Shown here piece after piece: positions 43,183 through 52,028 of a stretch of 64,000 bases of DNA. Position 1 is the stretch's first letter. Every line of letters begins with the position of its first letter. The position numbers and the translations under genes were made by a program. This DNA comes from Saccharofermentans sp. (GTDB taxonomy: Bacteria; Bacillota; Clostridia; Saccharofermentanales; Saccharofermentanaceae). The notes below the pieces were generated by a model. It was not told the origin of the DNA. It did no database searches and saw only the letters and a program-made list of their open reading frames with translations. The stretch covers positions 1 to 64,000 of the forward strand of contig JAILNR010000015.1 in assembly GCA_024691325.1 (NCBI GenBank), given 5' to 3'.

Positions 43183-43419
43183 ATGAGCACATTAAGGTAC
43201 GTAAGCATCGGACACACTGTTGTTGTCACGAAGATCAATGGTGAGGGTGCTATCAAACGCCGCATCATGGACATGGGTATTACTAAGGGTACCGAAGTCT
43301 ATGTTCGTAAAGTTGCACCGTTGGGAGATCCGATCGAAGTAACGGTAAGAGGTTATGAGCTTTCCATCCGTAAAGCTGATGCCGAGATGATCGAAGTAAA
43401 AGAAGGGGGGAATGCTTGA
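43183..43419 (+). CDS. feoA: FeoA family protein (second copy)
   Basis: A 78-residue SH3-like FeoA protein with GEGAIKRRIMDMGITKGTEV and VTVRGYELSIRKADAEMI, the usual ending in which the last strand lines the domain. It differs clearly from the first copy, so the two are probably not redundant. An AGGAGG site precedes it, and its stop overlaps the feoB start (TGATG). Confidence 0.93.
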   Translation: MSTLRYVSIGHTVVVTKINGEGAIKRRIMDMGITKGTEVYVRKVAPLGDPIEVTVRGYELSIRKADAEMIEVKEGGNA

Positions 43420-45839
43420 TGAGTTTAAAGATAGCTTTAGCAGGTAACCCCAATAGTGGTAAGACTACTCTTTTTAATTCCCTGACTGGTTCCAATCAGT
43501 TTGTCGGTAACTGGCCGGGTGTTACTGTAGAGAAGAAGGAAGGTAAGCTTAAAAAGCATGATGATGTTGAGATTATTGACCTTCCCGGTATTTATTCGCT
43601 TTCTCCTTATACATTGGAGGAAGTTGTAGCAAGAAATTATCTTATCGATCAAAGACCTGACGCAATCTTGAATATCGTTGATGGTACTAATCTCGAGCGT
43701 AACCTTTATCTGACAACTCAGCTTATCGAACTTGGTATACCTGTTGTTATCGCCATCAATATGATGGATGTGGTAAGAAAGAGCGGAGACAGCCTTAATA
43801 CTAAGGAACTTGAGTCCAGATTAGGATGCAGCATTATCGAGATCTCAGCTTTAAAGGGTGATAAAACTATAGAGGCAGCCGAGCTAGCTATCAAGGCGGC
43901 CAAGGAATCGGTAAAGGTTCCCATGCATACTTTCTCCGGCCCCGTAGAACACGCTCTTGCTCATATTGAGGAAGCCATTGTTCATGATCTTCCTGAGCAG
44001 CAGCAGCGCTGGTATGCTATCAAGGTTTTCGAGAGAGATGAGAAAGTTCTTAAGAAACTTAGTATCCCTGAAGATAAGCTCCAGCATGTGGAGAGTGACA
44101 TTCATGCCGCTGAGAAAGAAATGGATGATGATTCCGAGAGCATCATCACAAATGAGCGTTATGTTTATATTGCAGAGCTTCTTAAGGGAATCTATAAGAA
44201 GAAAGATGCAAAGAAGTTAACTACTTCCGATAAGATAGACAGGATCGTAACTAACAGATGGCTCGGACTTCCGATATTTGCACTTGTAATGTTCGTTATT
44301 TACTGGGTAGCAATGGTTGGTGTCGGTGCTCCTGCAACGGATTGGGCTAATGACGGCCTGTTCGGTGACGGATACCATCTGTTTGGAATCGGCTCTGCGG
44401 CTTATAACGAAGATCTCGATGAGTTTAATGCCGCAAGTATTGCAGCAGATGCTTTCGCTGAAGCAACCGATGAGGATTGCGTTTCTTATACCATTGAGGA
44501 CGAAGAGACACTCGAGCAAAGCGAGATTCTCGTTTACCGTGACGAGGTTCCTGATGATGCAGATGAAGAAGAAGTTAACGCATTAAGTTATAACGATGCA
44601 GTAGCTTATTTTGAGGAGAACGGCGAAGAAGAACCCGATCCCGCAGATTACGGTGTCTGGGTGCCCGGCATACCTTCATTGGTAGAATCATTACTCGATA
44701 AGGTAAACTGCGCAGAATGGCTCGAAGGACTTATCCTTGACGGTATCGTAGCAGGTGTCGGCGCTGTATTGGGCTTCGTTCCTCAAATGCTCGTGCTGTT
44801 CCTCATGCTGGCATTTGTTGAAGCATGCGGTTACATGGCAAGAGTTGCTTTCGTCCTTGACCGTGTATTCAGAAGATTCGGTCTGTCAGGTAAGAGCTTC
44901 ATCCCGATCCTCATCGGTACAGGATGCGGCATCCCGGGAATCATGGCGTCCAGGACCATCGAAAATGAGCGCGACCGCAGGATGACTATCATGACTACGA
45001 CATTCATTCCTTGCGGAGCTAAGGTGCCGTTTATCGCTATGATAGCAGGTGCTATCTTCGGCGGCAGTCCCTGGATCTCTACAGGTGCTTACTTCATTGG
45101 TATTACGGCAATTATCTGCTCAGGTATTATCCTTAAGAAGACAAAGATGTTTGCTGGTGAACCTGCTCCGTTCGTTATGGAGCTTCCTGCTTATCATATG
45201 CCTACACTGGTTAATGTATTAAGAAGTATGTGGGAAAGAGGCTGGAGCTTTATCAAGAAGGCCGGAACAATTATCCTGCTTTCAACAGTTGTAATCTGGT
45301 TCCTTTCAAGATTCGGCTGGTCAGACGGTGCCTTCCAGATGCTCGAAGAGGATCAGATAGCAGACAGTATTCTTGCTGCAGTAGGAAATGCGATAGCATG
45401 GCTGTTTATTCCTCTTGGCTGGGGCAACTGGCAGGCTGCTGTAGCTTCAGTAACAGGACTTGTGGCAAAAGAGAATATCGTTGGTACTATGGGAGTTCTG
45501 TATGGGGCAGAAGGGAATGCCTGGGCGGCTTTGGCAGAAGCGTTCAACAGTGCATCAGGTATGAGCTTCCTTATCTTTAATCTCCTCTGCGCACCTTGTT
45601 TTGCTGCAATCGGTGCAATCAAGAGAGAGATGAACAATGCCAAGTGGACATGGTTTGCAATCGGATATGAGTGCGGATTTGCTTATGTGGTATCATTAAT
45701 CGTATATCAGATCATGATGATGGCCGCAGGAGAAGGAAACGTATTCGGTATAATTATTGCATTCGTTTTGATCGCTGCATTCATCTACTTATTGTTCAGA
45801 CCTTATAAGGAAGCAAAGACATTAACGGAAAAAGTTTAA
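43419..45839 (+). CDS. feoB: Ferrous iron transporter FeoB
   Basis: An 806-residue GTPase-linked membrane transporter for Fe(II). The G domain has GNPNSGKTT at residues 9-17, the switch region NWPGVTVEKK, DLPGIYSL and NMMD. The membrane part contains two Gate-type motifs, including GTGCGIPGIMASRT near residue 505, and GFVPQMLVLF. Between the first and second membrane regions (about residues 317-412) there is an acidic segment rich in Glu and Asp that I do not know from shorter FeoB proteins. ATG 43419 overlaps the feoA stop. Confidence 0.97.
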   Translation: MSLKIALAGNPNSGKTTLFNSLTGSNQFVGNWPGVTVEKKEGKLKKHDDVEIIDLPGIYSLSPYTLEEVVARNYLIDQRPDAILNIVDGTNLERNLYLTTQLIELGIPVVIAINMMDVVRKSGDSLNTKELESRLGCSIIEISALKGDKTIEAAELAIKAAKESVKVPMHTFSGPVEHALAHIEEAIVHDLPEQQQRWYAIKVFERDEKVLKKLSIPEDKLQHVESDIHAAEKEMDDDSESIITNERYVYIAELLKGIYKKKDAKKLTTSDKIDRIVTNRWLGLPIFALVMFVIYWVAMVGVGAPATDWANDGLFGDGYHLFGIGSAAYNEDLDEFNAASIAADAFAEATDEDCVSYTIEDEETLEQSEILVYRDEVPDDADEEEVNALSYNDAVAYFEENGEEEPDPADYGVWVPGIPSLVESLLDKVNCAEWLEGLILDGIVAGVGAVLGFVPQMLVLFLMLAFVEACGYMARVAFVLDRVFRRFGLSGKSFIPILIGTGCGIPGIMASRTIENERDRRMTIMTTTFIPCGAKVPFIAMIAGAIFGGSPWISTGAYFIGITAIICSGIILKKTKMFAGEPAPFVMELPAYHMPTLVNVLRSMWERGWSFIKKAGTIILLSTVVIWFLSRFGWSDGAFQMLEEDQIADSILAAVGNAIAWLFIPLGWGNWQAAVASVTGLVAKENIVGTMGVLYGAEGNAWAALAEAFNSASGMSFLIFNLLCAPCFAAIGAIKREMNNAKWTWFAIGYECGFAYVVSLIVYQIMMMAAGEGNVFGIIIAFVLIAAFIYLLFRPYKEAKTLTEKV

Positions 45840-45840
45840 T

Positions 45841-46014
45841 ATGATTGAATGGATCATTAACAACTCAGGTACGATCATTGTATCGGTGATACTGATCGTA
45901 ATCGTATCACTGGCTGTGAGATCTCTGATCAAAAAAAAGATCAAAGGAGAATCCACATGCGGATGCGGATGCAGTAATTGTCCTGCCAGCGGTACATGCC
46001 ATAAGAAGGTATAA
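45841..46014 (+). CDS. FeoB-associated Cys-rich membrane peptide
   Basis: A 57-residue protein. It has one membrane helix (about residues 10-30, GTIIVSVILIVIVSLAVRSL), a short basic stretch KKKIKG, and a Cys-rich tail with TCGCGCSNCPASGTCHK. This layout matches the FeoB-associated Cys-rich membrane protein family, thought to aid ferrous iron handling. The gene begins 1 base after the feoB stop and ends the operon, just before the terminator. It is short enough to be missed by length filters. Confidence 0.88.
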   Translation: MIEWIINNSGTIIVSVILIVIVSLAVRSLIKKKIKGESTCGCGCSNCPASGTCHKKV

Positions 46015-46047
46015 ATAAGATTAGTACCTCCAAAACATAATATGCAG

Positions 46048-46080
46048 CCCCGGTTTTAATAACCGGGGTCTTTCTATTAT
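46048..46080 (+). terminator. Terminator of the feo operon
   Basis: CCCCGGTT (46048-46055) and AACCGGGG (46061-46068) form a perfect 8-bp stem with a 5-base loop, followed by TCTTTCTATT. The T-run is on the plus side only. Nothing else is seen from here to the stop of the convergent gene at 46192. Confidence 0.85.
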
Positions 46081-46191
46081 CTTTATATTGATATTTGGAC
46101 TTATATGGGAAAAATCTCCTCTTCCTAATTCACCAAAATTGTAATTATACCGAATTAGAGATTATCCAAAAAACAGTTAATAAGGTTTGTA

Positions 46192-46734
46192 TCACTCGTA
46201 GCGATACTCTTTCCTGCCTTTACGTGCAAGGTTGATCGTGAATACGATTCTTATAATCAACAGCATGGTTACTATTCCAATCGCATCAATAAGAACATCT
46301 CTAATCGATCCGTCACGTCCTGTAACGAACAACTGATGATATTCATCAACAGATGCAGTTAATAATGAAAGCCACATTGAGATCAGAATGTACATCTCAT
46401 TATCTGACTTAACGAGTTTAACAGGACTTTCCGCATATGATGTTGTTTCTGATATGAGGTTTGTAAATCTGATAGCATTGAAAGATAAAACTGTAAGTAT
46501 CATATATTCAATTACATGTACTACCTTGCGCAATACATATTCAGTCATTATCTCTTTACCGAACAACAGTTCTATATATTCAAGAGCTTTTGTGCTTCGC
46601 ATTCCAGATGCCGTACCATCCTCGGATGAAAGAAAAAACAAAAATGCTATCCATGATCCGAGTAAGATCCAGGATATGACCGCACCAACAAGATACGCTA
46701 GATTTATGTCACGTTTATCTTTATTAAGGTTCAT
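46192..46734 (-). CDS. VanZ-like membrane protein
   Basis: A 180-residue protein with about four membrane helices and VanZ-family marks: FFLSSEDGTASG after the first helix, RKVVHVIEYMILTVLSF, DEYHQLFVTGRDGSIRDVLIDAIG. VanZ proteins are linked to low-level teicoplanin resistance, but the biochemical role is unclear in most genomes and no van genes are near. It is the last gene of the minus-strand run, 3 bases after smpB. No clear terminator was found downstream. Confidence 0.87.
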   Translation of the reverse strand: MNLNKDKRDINLAYLVGAVISWILLGSWIAFLFFLSSEDGTASGMRSTKALEYIELLFGKEIMTEYVLRKVVHVIEYMILTVLSFNAIRFTNLISETTSYAESPVKLVKSDNEMYILISMWLSLLTASVDEYHQLFVTGRDGSIRDVLIDAIGIVTMLLIIRIVFTINLARKGRKEYRYE

Positions 46735-46737
46735 ACC

Positions 46738-47214
46738 CTATCGTCTTTCCCTGTTATTGCTCTTTATAGCTCTGTCTATCTCGCGTTTGGCCTGCTTGGA
46801 TGCTTCCGAATCACGCTTATCGTAATTCTTTTTACCTCTTGCAAGGCCAATCTCAAACTTTACTTTGCTGTCCTTAAAATAACACTTTGTAGGAACCAAT
46901 GTAAGACCATCCAGCTTGATCTTGGAGTAAAGCTTGATTATCTCTTTCTTATGCATAAGAAGTTTTCTTGTCCTCATAGGATCAAGATTGAATCTGTTTC
47001 CGTGATCATAAGGACTGATATTTACACCAAGAAGAAACATCTCACCGCCTTTTACGGTTACATAACTGTCTCTAAGGTTGACCTTCCCCGCACGAAGGCT
47101 CTTGACCTCTGTACCAGAGAGGACAATTCCGCATTCGTAGCGGTCTTCTATAAAATAGTCGTGATAAACCTTCTTATTCTCGGCTATTATTTTTATACCT
47201 TTTTCCTTAGGCAT
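46738..47214 (-). CDS. smpB: SsrA-binding protein SmpB
   Basis: Binds tmRNA and delivers it to stalled ribosomes (trans-translation). The 158-residue protein shows the classical features: N-terminal IAENKKVYHDYFIEDRYECGIVL (in parts), GTEVKSLRAGKVNLRDSY, and the basic C-terminal tail GLARGKKNYDKRD. The tmRNA gene itself is not in the window. The start overlaps the end of tsaD by 8 bases. Confidence 0.97.
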   Translation of the reverse strand: MPKEKGIKIIAENKKVYHDYFIEDRYECGIVLSGTEVKSLRAGKVNLRDSYVTVKGGEMFLLGVNISPYDHGNRFNLDPMRTRKLLMHKKEIIKLYSKIKLDGLTLVPTKCYFKDSKVKFEIGLARGKKNYDKRDSEASKQAKREIDRAIKSNNRERR

Positions 47215-48235
47215 TCTTTCTCCCCAGTTTCAAAGAAGGTACAGCATTAAGTGAAAGATCATCTGTCCTTCCATTCATGTATTCAAAGTATCCGGCTGAT
47301 GCAATCATAGCAGCATTATCAGTGCACAGCCTTAAGTTAGGATAGTATAACTTAAGACCATGAGAAACTGAAGCCTCATCGAAAGCTTTTCGCAGGAATG
47401 AGTTAGCAGAAACGCCTCCTGCAAGGCAGATTGTCTTAATCCCCGTGCTCTCGGAAGCTTTGATGGTGTTCCTTACGAGTATGTTTGCTATGTGGTGCTG
47501 ATATGAAGCCGTAAAGTCCTTAATATCAATGGTTTCGCCCTTTTGCTTGGACTGGTTGATAATATTTAAAGCATTTGTCTTAATGCCTGAGAATGAGAAA
47601 TCGAGAGTATCTTTCATGTGAGTTACGGAGAACTCATAAGCACCGGTATCCCCTCCCTGACCTGCTTTGTCCATCTTAGGACCTCCGGGGTAACCTAAAC
47701 CGATTACTCTTGCGATCTTATCGATGGCTTCACCTGCGGCATCATCACGGGTTTTTCCAAGGATCTCAAGCTCTGTATAGGATTTAACATGAACTATCTG
47801 AGTGTTGCCGCCGCTTACGCATAGACAGAGAAACTCCGGCTCAAGCTCAGGAAAACAAAGATAATTGGCACATATATGTCCGTGAAGATGATTAACACCT
47901 ACCAACGGTTTACCGGAAGCAGCGCAAAGACCTTTGGCAGCAGATAAACCGACCAGCAAAGCTCCTACAAGGCCGGGTCCGTAAGTAACCGCAACTGCAT
48001 CTATCTGATCTAAGGTTGCACCTGCTTCCTTCAAAGCGGAGTCAATGCACGGATAGACAGCATCGACATGCATTCTGGATGCAAGCTCAGGAACTACGCC
48101 TCCATACTGCTCATGGAAATCCGCCTGTGATGCGATAATATCACTTAAGATCACTCTTCCGTTCTTAACTACGGAAGCCGCGGTCTCATCACACGATGAC
48201 TCAATACCTAATATTAAAATATCTTTCTTATCCAT
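47207..48235 (-). CDS. tsaD: tRNA threonylcarbamoyladenosine transferase TsaD
   Basis: Transfers threonylcarbamoyl to A37 of ANN-decoding tRNAs with TsaB, TsaE and TsaC. The 342-residue ASKHA-fold protein has GIESSCDETAA at the start, the metal-binding HLHGH near residue 117, LCVSGGNTQIV near 137 and GGVSANSFLR near 272. Its start overlaps the end of the upstream hydrolase-like gene by 8 bases, and its stop overlaps smpB. Confidence 0.97.
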   Translation of the reverse strand: MDKKDILILGIESSCDETAASVVKNGRVILSDIIASQADFHEQYGGVVPELASRMHVDAVYPCIDSALKEAGATLDQIDAVAVTYGPGLVGALLVGLSAAKGLCAASGKPLVGVNHLHGHICANYLCFPELEPEFLCLCVSGGNTQIVHVKSYTELEILGKTRDDAAGEAIDKIARVIGLGYPGGPKMDKAGQGGDTGAYEFSVTHMKDTLDFSFSGIKTNALNIINQSKQKGETIDIKDFTASYQHHIANILVRNTIKASESTGIKTICLAGGVSANSFLRKAFDEASVSHGLKLYYPNLRLCTDNAAMIASAGYFEYMNGRTDDLSLNAVPSLKLGRKNA

Positions 48236-49274
48236 ATTCTGTACTTGATATAAAGTAAGACTGCATATATGTCATGATTGTCTCTATATATGCTTCTTTA
48301 CCTATCTTGAACGACTCGAGGTAACCTGCACCCGGAATCATCCTCGCTATCGTAAGACTTGAGTTAAGTCTGTTCCTCTCCTCTACTATCTGCGATATCT
48401 TATCGGCTCCGATAAAAGTATCGTGACCGCCGTAAATAATGCATACGGGTATCTGGACTCTGGATATCTCGGCTACCAGATTAACGGGATTTCTCTCACC
48501 CGCAGAAAGCCTGATGGCATACGGGACAAAGTTTTGAGTTATGTTACCCAAAAACTCGGTCTGCTCAACGCGCGCTCTTATGTAATCATCTGAACTCTTG
48601 GCAGGAGAATCGAATATCATACCGATGATGTAAGACTTATCAAATTCAAGTCTTCTAATCTCATACGAATAGTCGTTAAGATCCGCTTCTGAAAGACCCG
48701 GAGCCGGCAATTCATCATAAGCTATCATACTTGACGTACAGCCTGTGCCTATACCGTATAGCACAACATTCTTGGTAACTGATATCGACCTGACTTGAGC
48801 TATGGCACCCATTACATCCTGCCACTCAAGATAGCCGTAATTACATACATCACCTTCTGACTCTCCGCTGTTTCTCTGATCAAAAAGGAACACATTATAG
48901 TGATTCTCGAGAAGCTGCTCAACAAGGTCAACCATGTTAACGCCAAACGGAAGTCTGTTCGAACCCGTATCATGCACTACTATGACCGTGGTAATAGGAT
49001 CATCAGTTTGGAAAAACCAGCCCGACAGCAAAGTCTGACCGTCAAACGACGTGAATGAACACGGCGAATAAGAAGGCAGGATATTCGAAGGAACGTTGGA
49101 TACAGAGTTCTTGTCGATATTCATAAGGTGATTCGACGAAGAGATCGTAAGCACAACGAAGAAAATAAGTACCGCTGCAAGGACACTTAATATCAATGCG
49201 GACCTTACGATAAAGCCCGACCCTCTTATTTTCCTTCCTTTACTGTCTATTACTTCCTGAAAACCTGCGGTCAT
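48228..49274 (-). CDS. Membrane-anchored alpha/beta-hydrolase-like protein without catalytic Ser/His
   Basis: A 348-residue protein with one N-terminal membrane helix (about residues 22-43) and an alpha/beta-hydrolase domain. Fold marks are TTVIVVHDTGSN (95-106), FDQRNSGESEGD (131-142) and YGGHDTF with Asp285. However, the nucleophile elbow GxSxG reads GIGTG at 174-178 (Gly176 in place of Ser), the oxyanion HG reads HD at 101-102, and the expected catalytic His reads Tyr318 in GAGYLES. It is probably not a hydrolase and may bind a partner or ligand. It overlaps tsaD and follows dut. Confidence 0.8.
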   Translation of the reverse strand: MTAGFQEVIDSKGRKIRGSGFIVRSALILSVLAAVLIFFVVLTISSSNHLMNIDKNSVSNVPSNILPSYSPCSFTSFDGQTLLSGWFFQTDDPITTVIVVHDTGSNRLPFGVNMVDLVEQLLENHYNVFLFDQRNSGESEGDVCNYGYLEWQDVMGAIAQVRSISVTKNVVLYGIGTGCTSSMIAYDELPAPGLSEADLNDYSYEIRRLEFDKSYIIGMIFDSPAKSSDDYIRARVEQTEFLGNITQNFVPYAIRLSAGERNPVNLVAEISRVQIPVCIIYGGHDTFIGADKISQIVEERNRLNSSLTIARMIPGAGYLESFKIGKEAYIETIMTYMQSYFISSTEYG

Positions 49275-49285
49275 ATTACCTTCTA

Positions 49286-49786
49286 TCAGGAAATACCGGA
49301 ATGACCGAAGCCGCCGCCTCTGTCTTCACCGATATCCTTAACTGAATCAACAAATTCAATATCCGCATACTCAACCTTATTAAGCACCATCTGAGCTATA
49401 CGGTCACCCTTACGGATAAGATAAGTTCCGTGCTTACAGCCCTTGTCTTCGAGAGTAAAAGGGTTTTCCTCGGAGGCATCTTCTCTCATCGAGGCATTAT
49501 AGATAATTACATTAACCTCATCCCTGTAACCGCAGTCGATGGTTCCCGGGGAATTGGGTACTCTTAAAGGAGTCTTAAGTGAGATACCGCTTCTGGGTCT
49601 TATCTGAACTTCGTATCCGTAAGGAATTGCCATCTTAAGACCGGTCGGCACCAGGACACTTGTTCCGGGCTTAACCAGAATATCTTCACAGGAATAAAGA
49701 TCCATGCCTGCATCGCCGTCATTGGCGTACTTGGGCATTACTGCCTCTTCCCTGCATTTTTCGAGCGGTAACTTAATCTTGCTCAT
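49286..49786 (-). CDS. dut: Deoxyuridine 5'-triphosphate nucleotidohydrolase
   Basis: Hydrolyses dUTP to dUMP, keeping uracil out of DNA. The 166-residue trimeric dUTPase has motif 1 AGMDLYS, motif 2 RPRSGIS, motif 3 GTIDCGYRDEVNV, motif 4 GDRIAQMV and motif 5 RGGGFGHSG, all in order. A 15-20 residue loop between motifs 3 and 4 is longer than in E. coli. A CGGAGG site precedes the start, 1 base after the U32 peptidase stop. Confidence 0.96.
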   Translation of the reverse strand: MSKIKLPLEKCREEAVMPKYANDGDAGMDLYSCEDILVKPGTSVLVPTGLKMAIPYGYEVQIRPRSGISLKTPLRVPNSPGTIDCGYRDEVNVIIYNASMREDASEENPFTLEDKGCKHGTYLIRKGDRIAQMVLNKVEYADIEFVDSVKDIGEDRGGGFGHSGIS

Positions 49787-49787
49787 C

Positions 49788-52028
49788 TTATACCTCCGTA
49801 TAACATTTAATTACATCGTAACCCATACTTGCGGCTTCGTTGGCATCACCATCATCGAAAACATACTTGGCGTGCCCGAAGATTGCCGCGGAACAATCAA
49901 GAGGATGCGTTATAACCTTAGTGCCTTCATTACCCTCTTCTTCGGAAGACAAATTATAGCATCCCCCTCCCCTGCATGCCTTACAACCTTGAGCATTACG
50001 GCCTACAGGACAAAAATCTGTCTGCATCCACGGGACAAAACCTCCGCATTGAAGGAAAACGGTTCCTTTACCACCGGCGTTATTAAGCATATTCAAAGCA
50101 TCAGAAGAAGGAACCTCATATGAGATAAAAGCTTTTCCATCCTTCTTTAACGCATTCTTCAAAGATGTTGAGTTATATATGTTAGATCCTGCCGTAGGCA
50201 TGAATTCAACATCCTTGATCTTCCTAAATACAGTGTTTTCCTTATCATGACAAAAATCAGGAAGAACAAGCATAAGCTTCTTCCCTGTCCTGTCAATTAT
50301 CTTTTGTATCCCGGCTTTACCGTCTTCTTTTACATAGTCATAAACTGAGAAAGCAAGAATATCGGCGTCTTCAGGATCATTCCTGTAAGAAGTTAAAGAA
50401 GGATAGTATCTTAATACGCTTACCGATCCCCCAGCGGATGAATCATCACTTATAAAGTCATCAATAGAGAATTCCTCAACCGCTGTATGGGACGCCTCGC
50501 TTAAAAGTTCAGCTGATAAAGTCTCGAGAAGCCCTCTTCTTAATTCATTAATATCCTTGATAGAACAATTAACGCCTTCGTCTGCCGCAGCATAGAACTC
50601 GTCAACAGTAAAAGCCGTTGAGCCGGTCTTCCTGAACTGTTCTTCTATACGGTCACAGCTTACAGAACCTCTTCCCTCATCTACATAACTTAATTCATCT
50701 TCAGCAAATACATCTTCATAAGGTCCGTCAGTAACTCTTGCAGATGCCTTGATAACTCCGCTTACAGAAGAATCGAAAGTAACATCAATATGAGTCTTAC
50801 GGGGTTTAACAGATTTATCCTCAAAATTATGATTCATAAGGAAAACATTAAGATCATCCGGTAATTCCTTTATAGCGGAAGGATGCAGACCTTTGACCAC
50901 ATAATTTCCTTTAAATACCGAGACTTTACCAACCGGGAAAGACTTTACTTCGCCGTTTCTGTCTCTTAAAGACAGATAATCGCCCTTGGAAGGCTCATAT
51001 GAGTTGCCGGAAGGTCTGATGGTAATCGTGCCCTCTTTACAGTCGCGAAGCGTTAAACGGCCTATTTTAAGACCATATTTGCCTACATACTCTCCTGAAA
51101 GAAGATTGGAATCCTTGTTGCCCGATAAAGCCTGTGAAGTAAAACTGCCGCCTCTGTTGAAGTTGACCAGCAGTTCCTTCTGTCCTTCTTCTATCATTTT
51201 GTCAGTAAGTGAACCGTCATAACATGCATCGATTATTCTTCTATAGACGCTGACGGCTGTCTTAACATAATCAGCATCTCTCATCCTTCCTTCTATCTTG
51301 ACAGAACTAACTCCTGCATCGATTAGTTCGGGAATAAAGGAAAGAGCACATCTGTCTTTTGGGGAAAGAATATGTCCTTCATGTATCTGTTTACCGCCGT
51401 CCTTGAGGACATATCTCTGGCGGCAGGGCTGTGCACAAAGACCTCTGTTGCCGGATCTTGTACCGCTCTTATTCATTGATGAGAACAGACAAAGACCGGA
51501 TGTACAAACACATACGGCACCGTGAATAAAGACCTCTGTCTCGATATTAAGTCTGGAAGCAAGTTTGCTTCTGTCCGATATCTCTTTAATAGTAAGTTCC
51601 CTCGGAAGAACAACACGTGTAAAACCTTTGCCCTTAAGTGAACTTAACCTGTCAGCATCAAAGACATTCATCTGCGTTGATGCATGAAGAGGAATCATCG
51701 GATACTTCTTGTGAATAAGCGAAGCTAATCCCATATCCTGTACAAGGATAGCATCCACGCCGTTGTTATAGGCTTCACATGCCACATTACAAGCTTCATC
51801 TATCTCATTATCATCAACCAATGTATTTAAAGTAAGGTGAACAAGCGTCGATCTTTCATGCGCATATGCCACGCACCCGGCAAGTGAATCCATCGTAAGA
51901 TTAGATGCATTCATCCTTGCGTTATAAAGATCTATACCGCAATAGACGGCATCTGCACCTGCATCTACCGCCGCCTTAAAGATTTCCTTATTACCTGCAG
52001 GAGCAAGAAGCTCAATCTTCTTTCTCAT
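49788..52028 (-). CDS. U32 family peptidase (YrrO/TrhP-like, long form)
   Basis: A protein of about 746 residues. The N-terminal U32 domain starts with ELLAPAGNKEIFKAAVDAGADAVYCG (in parts) and carries the family signature EVFIHGAVCVCTSGLCLFSS near residue 170. CxxQPC-type cysteines follow (RGLCAQPCRQRY). The long C-terminal part is like the DUF3656 region of clostridial members. Relatives hydroxylate tRNA wobble uridine or act as collagenases; here the tRNA role is more likely, by inference. ATG 52028 follows a GGAG site and overlaps the zapA-like gene by 17 bases. Confidence 0.9.
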   Translation of the reverse strand: MRKKIELLAPAGNKEIFKAAVDAGADAVYCGIDLYNARMNASNLTMDSLAGCVAYAHERSTLVHLTLNTLVDDNEIDEACNVACEAYNNGVDAILVQDMGLASLIHKKYPMIPLHASTQMNVFDADRLSSLKGKGFTRVVLPRELTIKEISDRSKLASRLNIETEVFIHGAVCVCTSGLCLFSSMNKSGTRSGNRGLCAQPCRQRYVLKDGGKQIHEGHILSPKDRCALSFIPELIDAGVSSVKIEGRMRDADYVKTAVSVYRRIIDACYDGSLTDKMIEEGQKELLVNFNRGGSFTSQALSGNKDSNLLSGEYVGKYGLKIGRLTLRDCKEGTITIRPSGNSYEPSKGDYLSLRDRNGEVKSFPVGKVSVFKGNYVVKGLHPSAIKELPDDLNVFLMNHNFEDKSVKPRKTHIDVTFDSSVSGVIKASARVTDGPYEDVFAEDELSYVDEGRGSVSCDRIEEQFRKTGSTAFTVDEFYAAADEGVNCSIKDINELRRGLLETLSAELLSEASHTAVEEFSIDDFISDDSSAGGSVSVLRYYPSLTSYRNDPEDADILAFSVYDYVKEDGKAGIQKIIDRTGKKLMLVLPDFCHDKENTVFRKIKDVEFMPTAGSNIYNSTSLKNALKKDGKAFISYEVPSSDALNMLNNAGGKGTVFLQCGGFVPWMQTDFCPVGRNAQGCKACRGGGCYNLSSEEEGNEGTKVITHPLDCSAAIFGHAKYVFDDGDANEAASMGYDVIKCYTEV

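Noticed and set aside
46081..46191. Terminator for the minus-strand operon after the vanZ-like gene
   Set aside because: The feo terminator hairpin lacks a T-run in the minus direction, and no other stable stem is visible here, so I did not call a minus-strand terminator.
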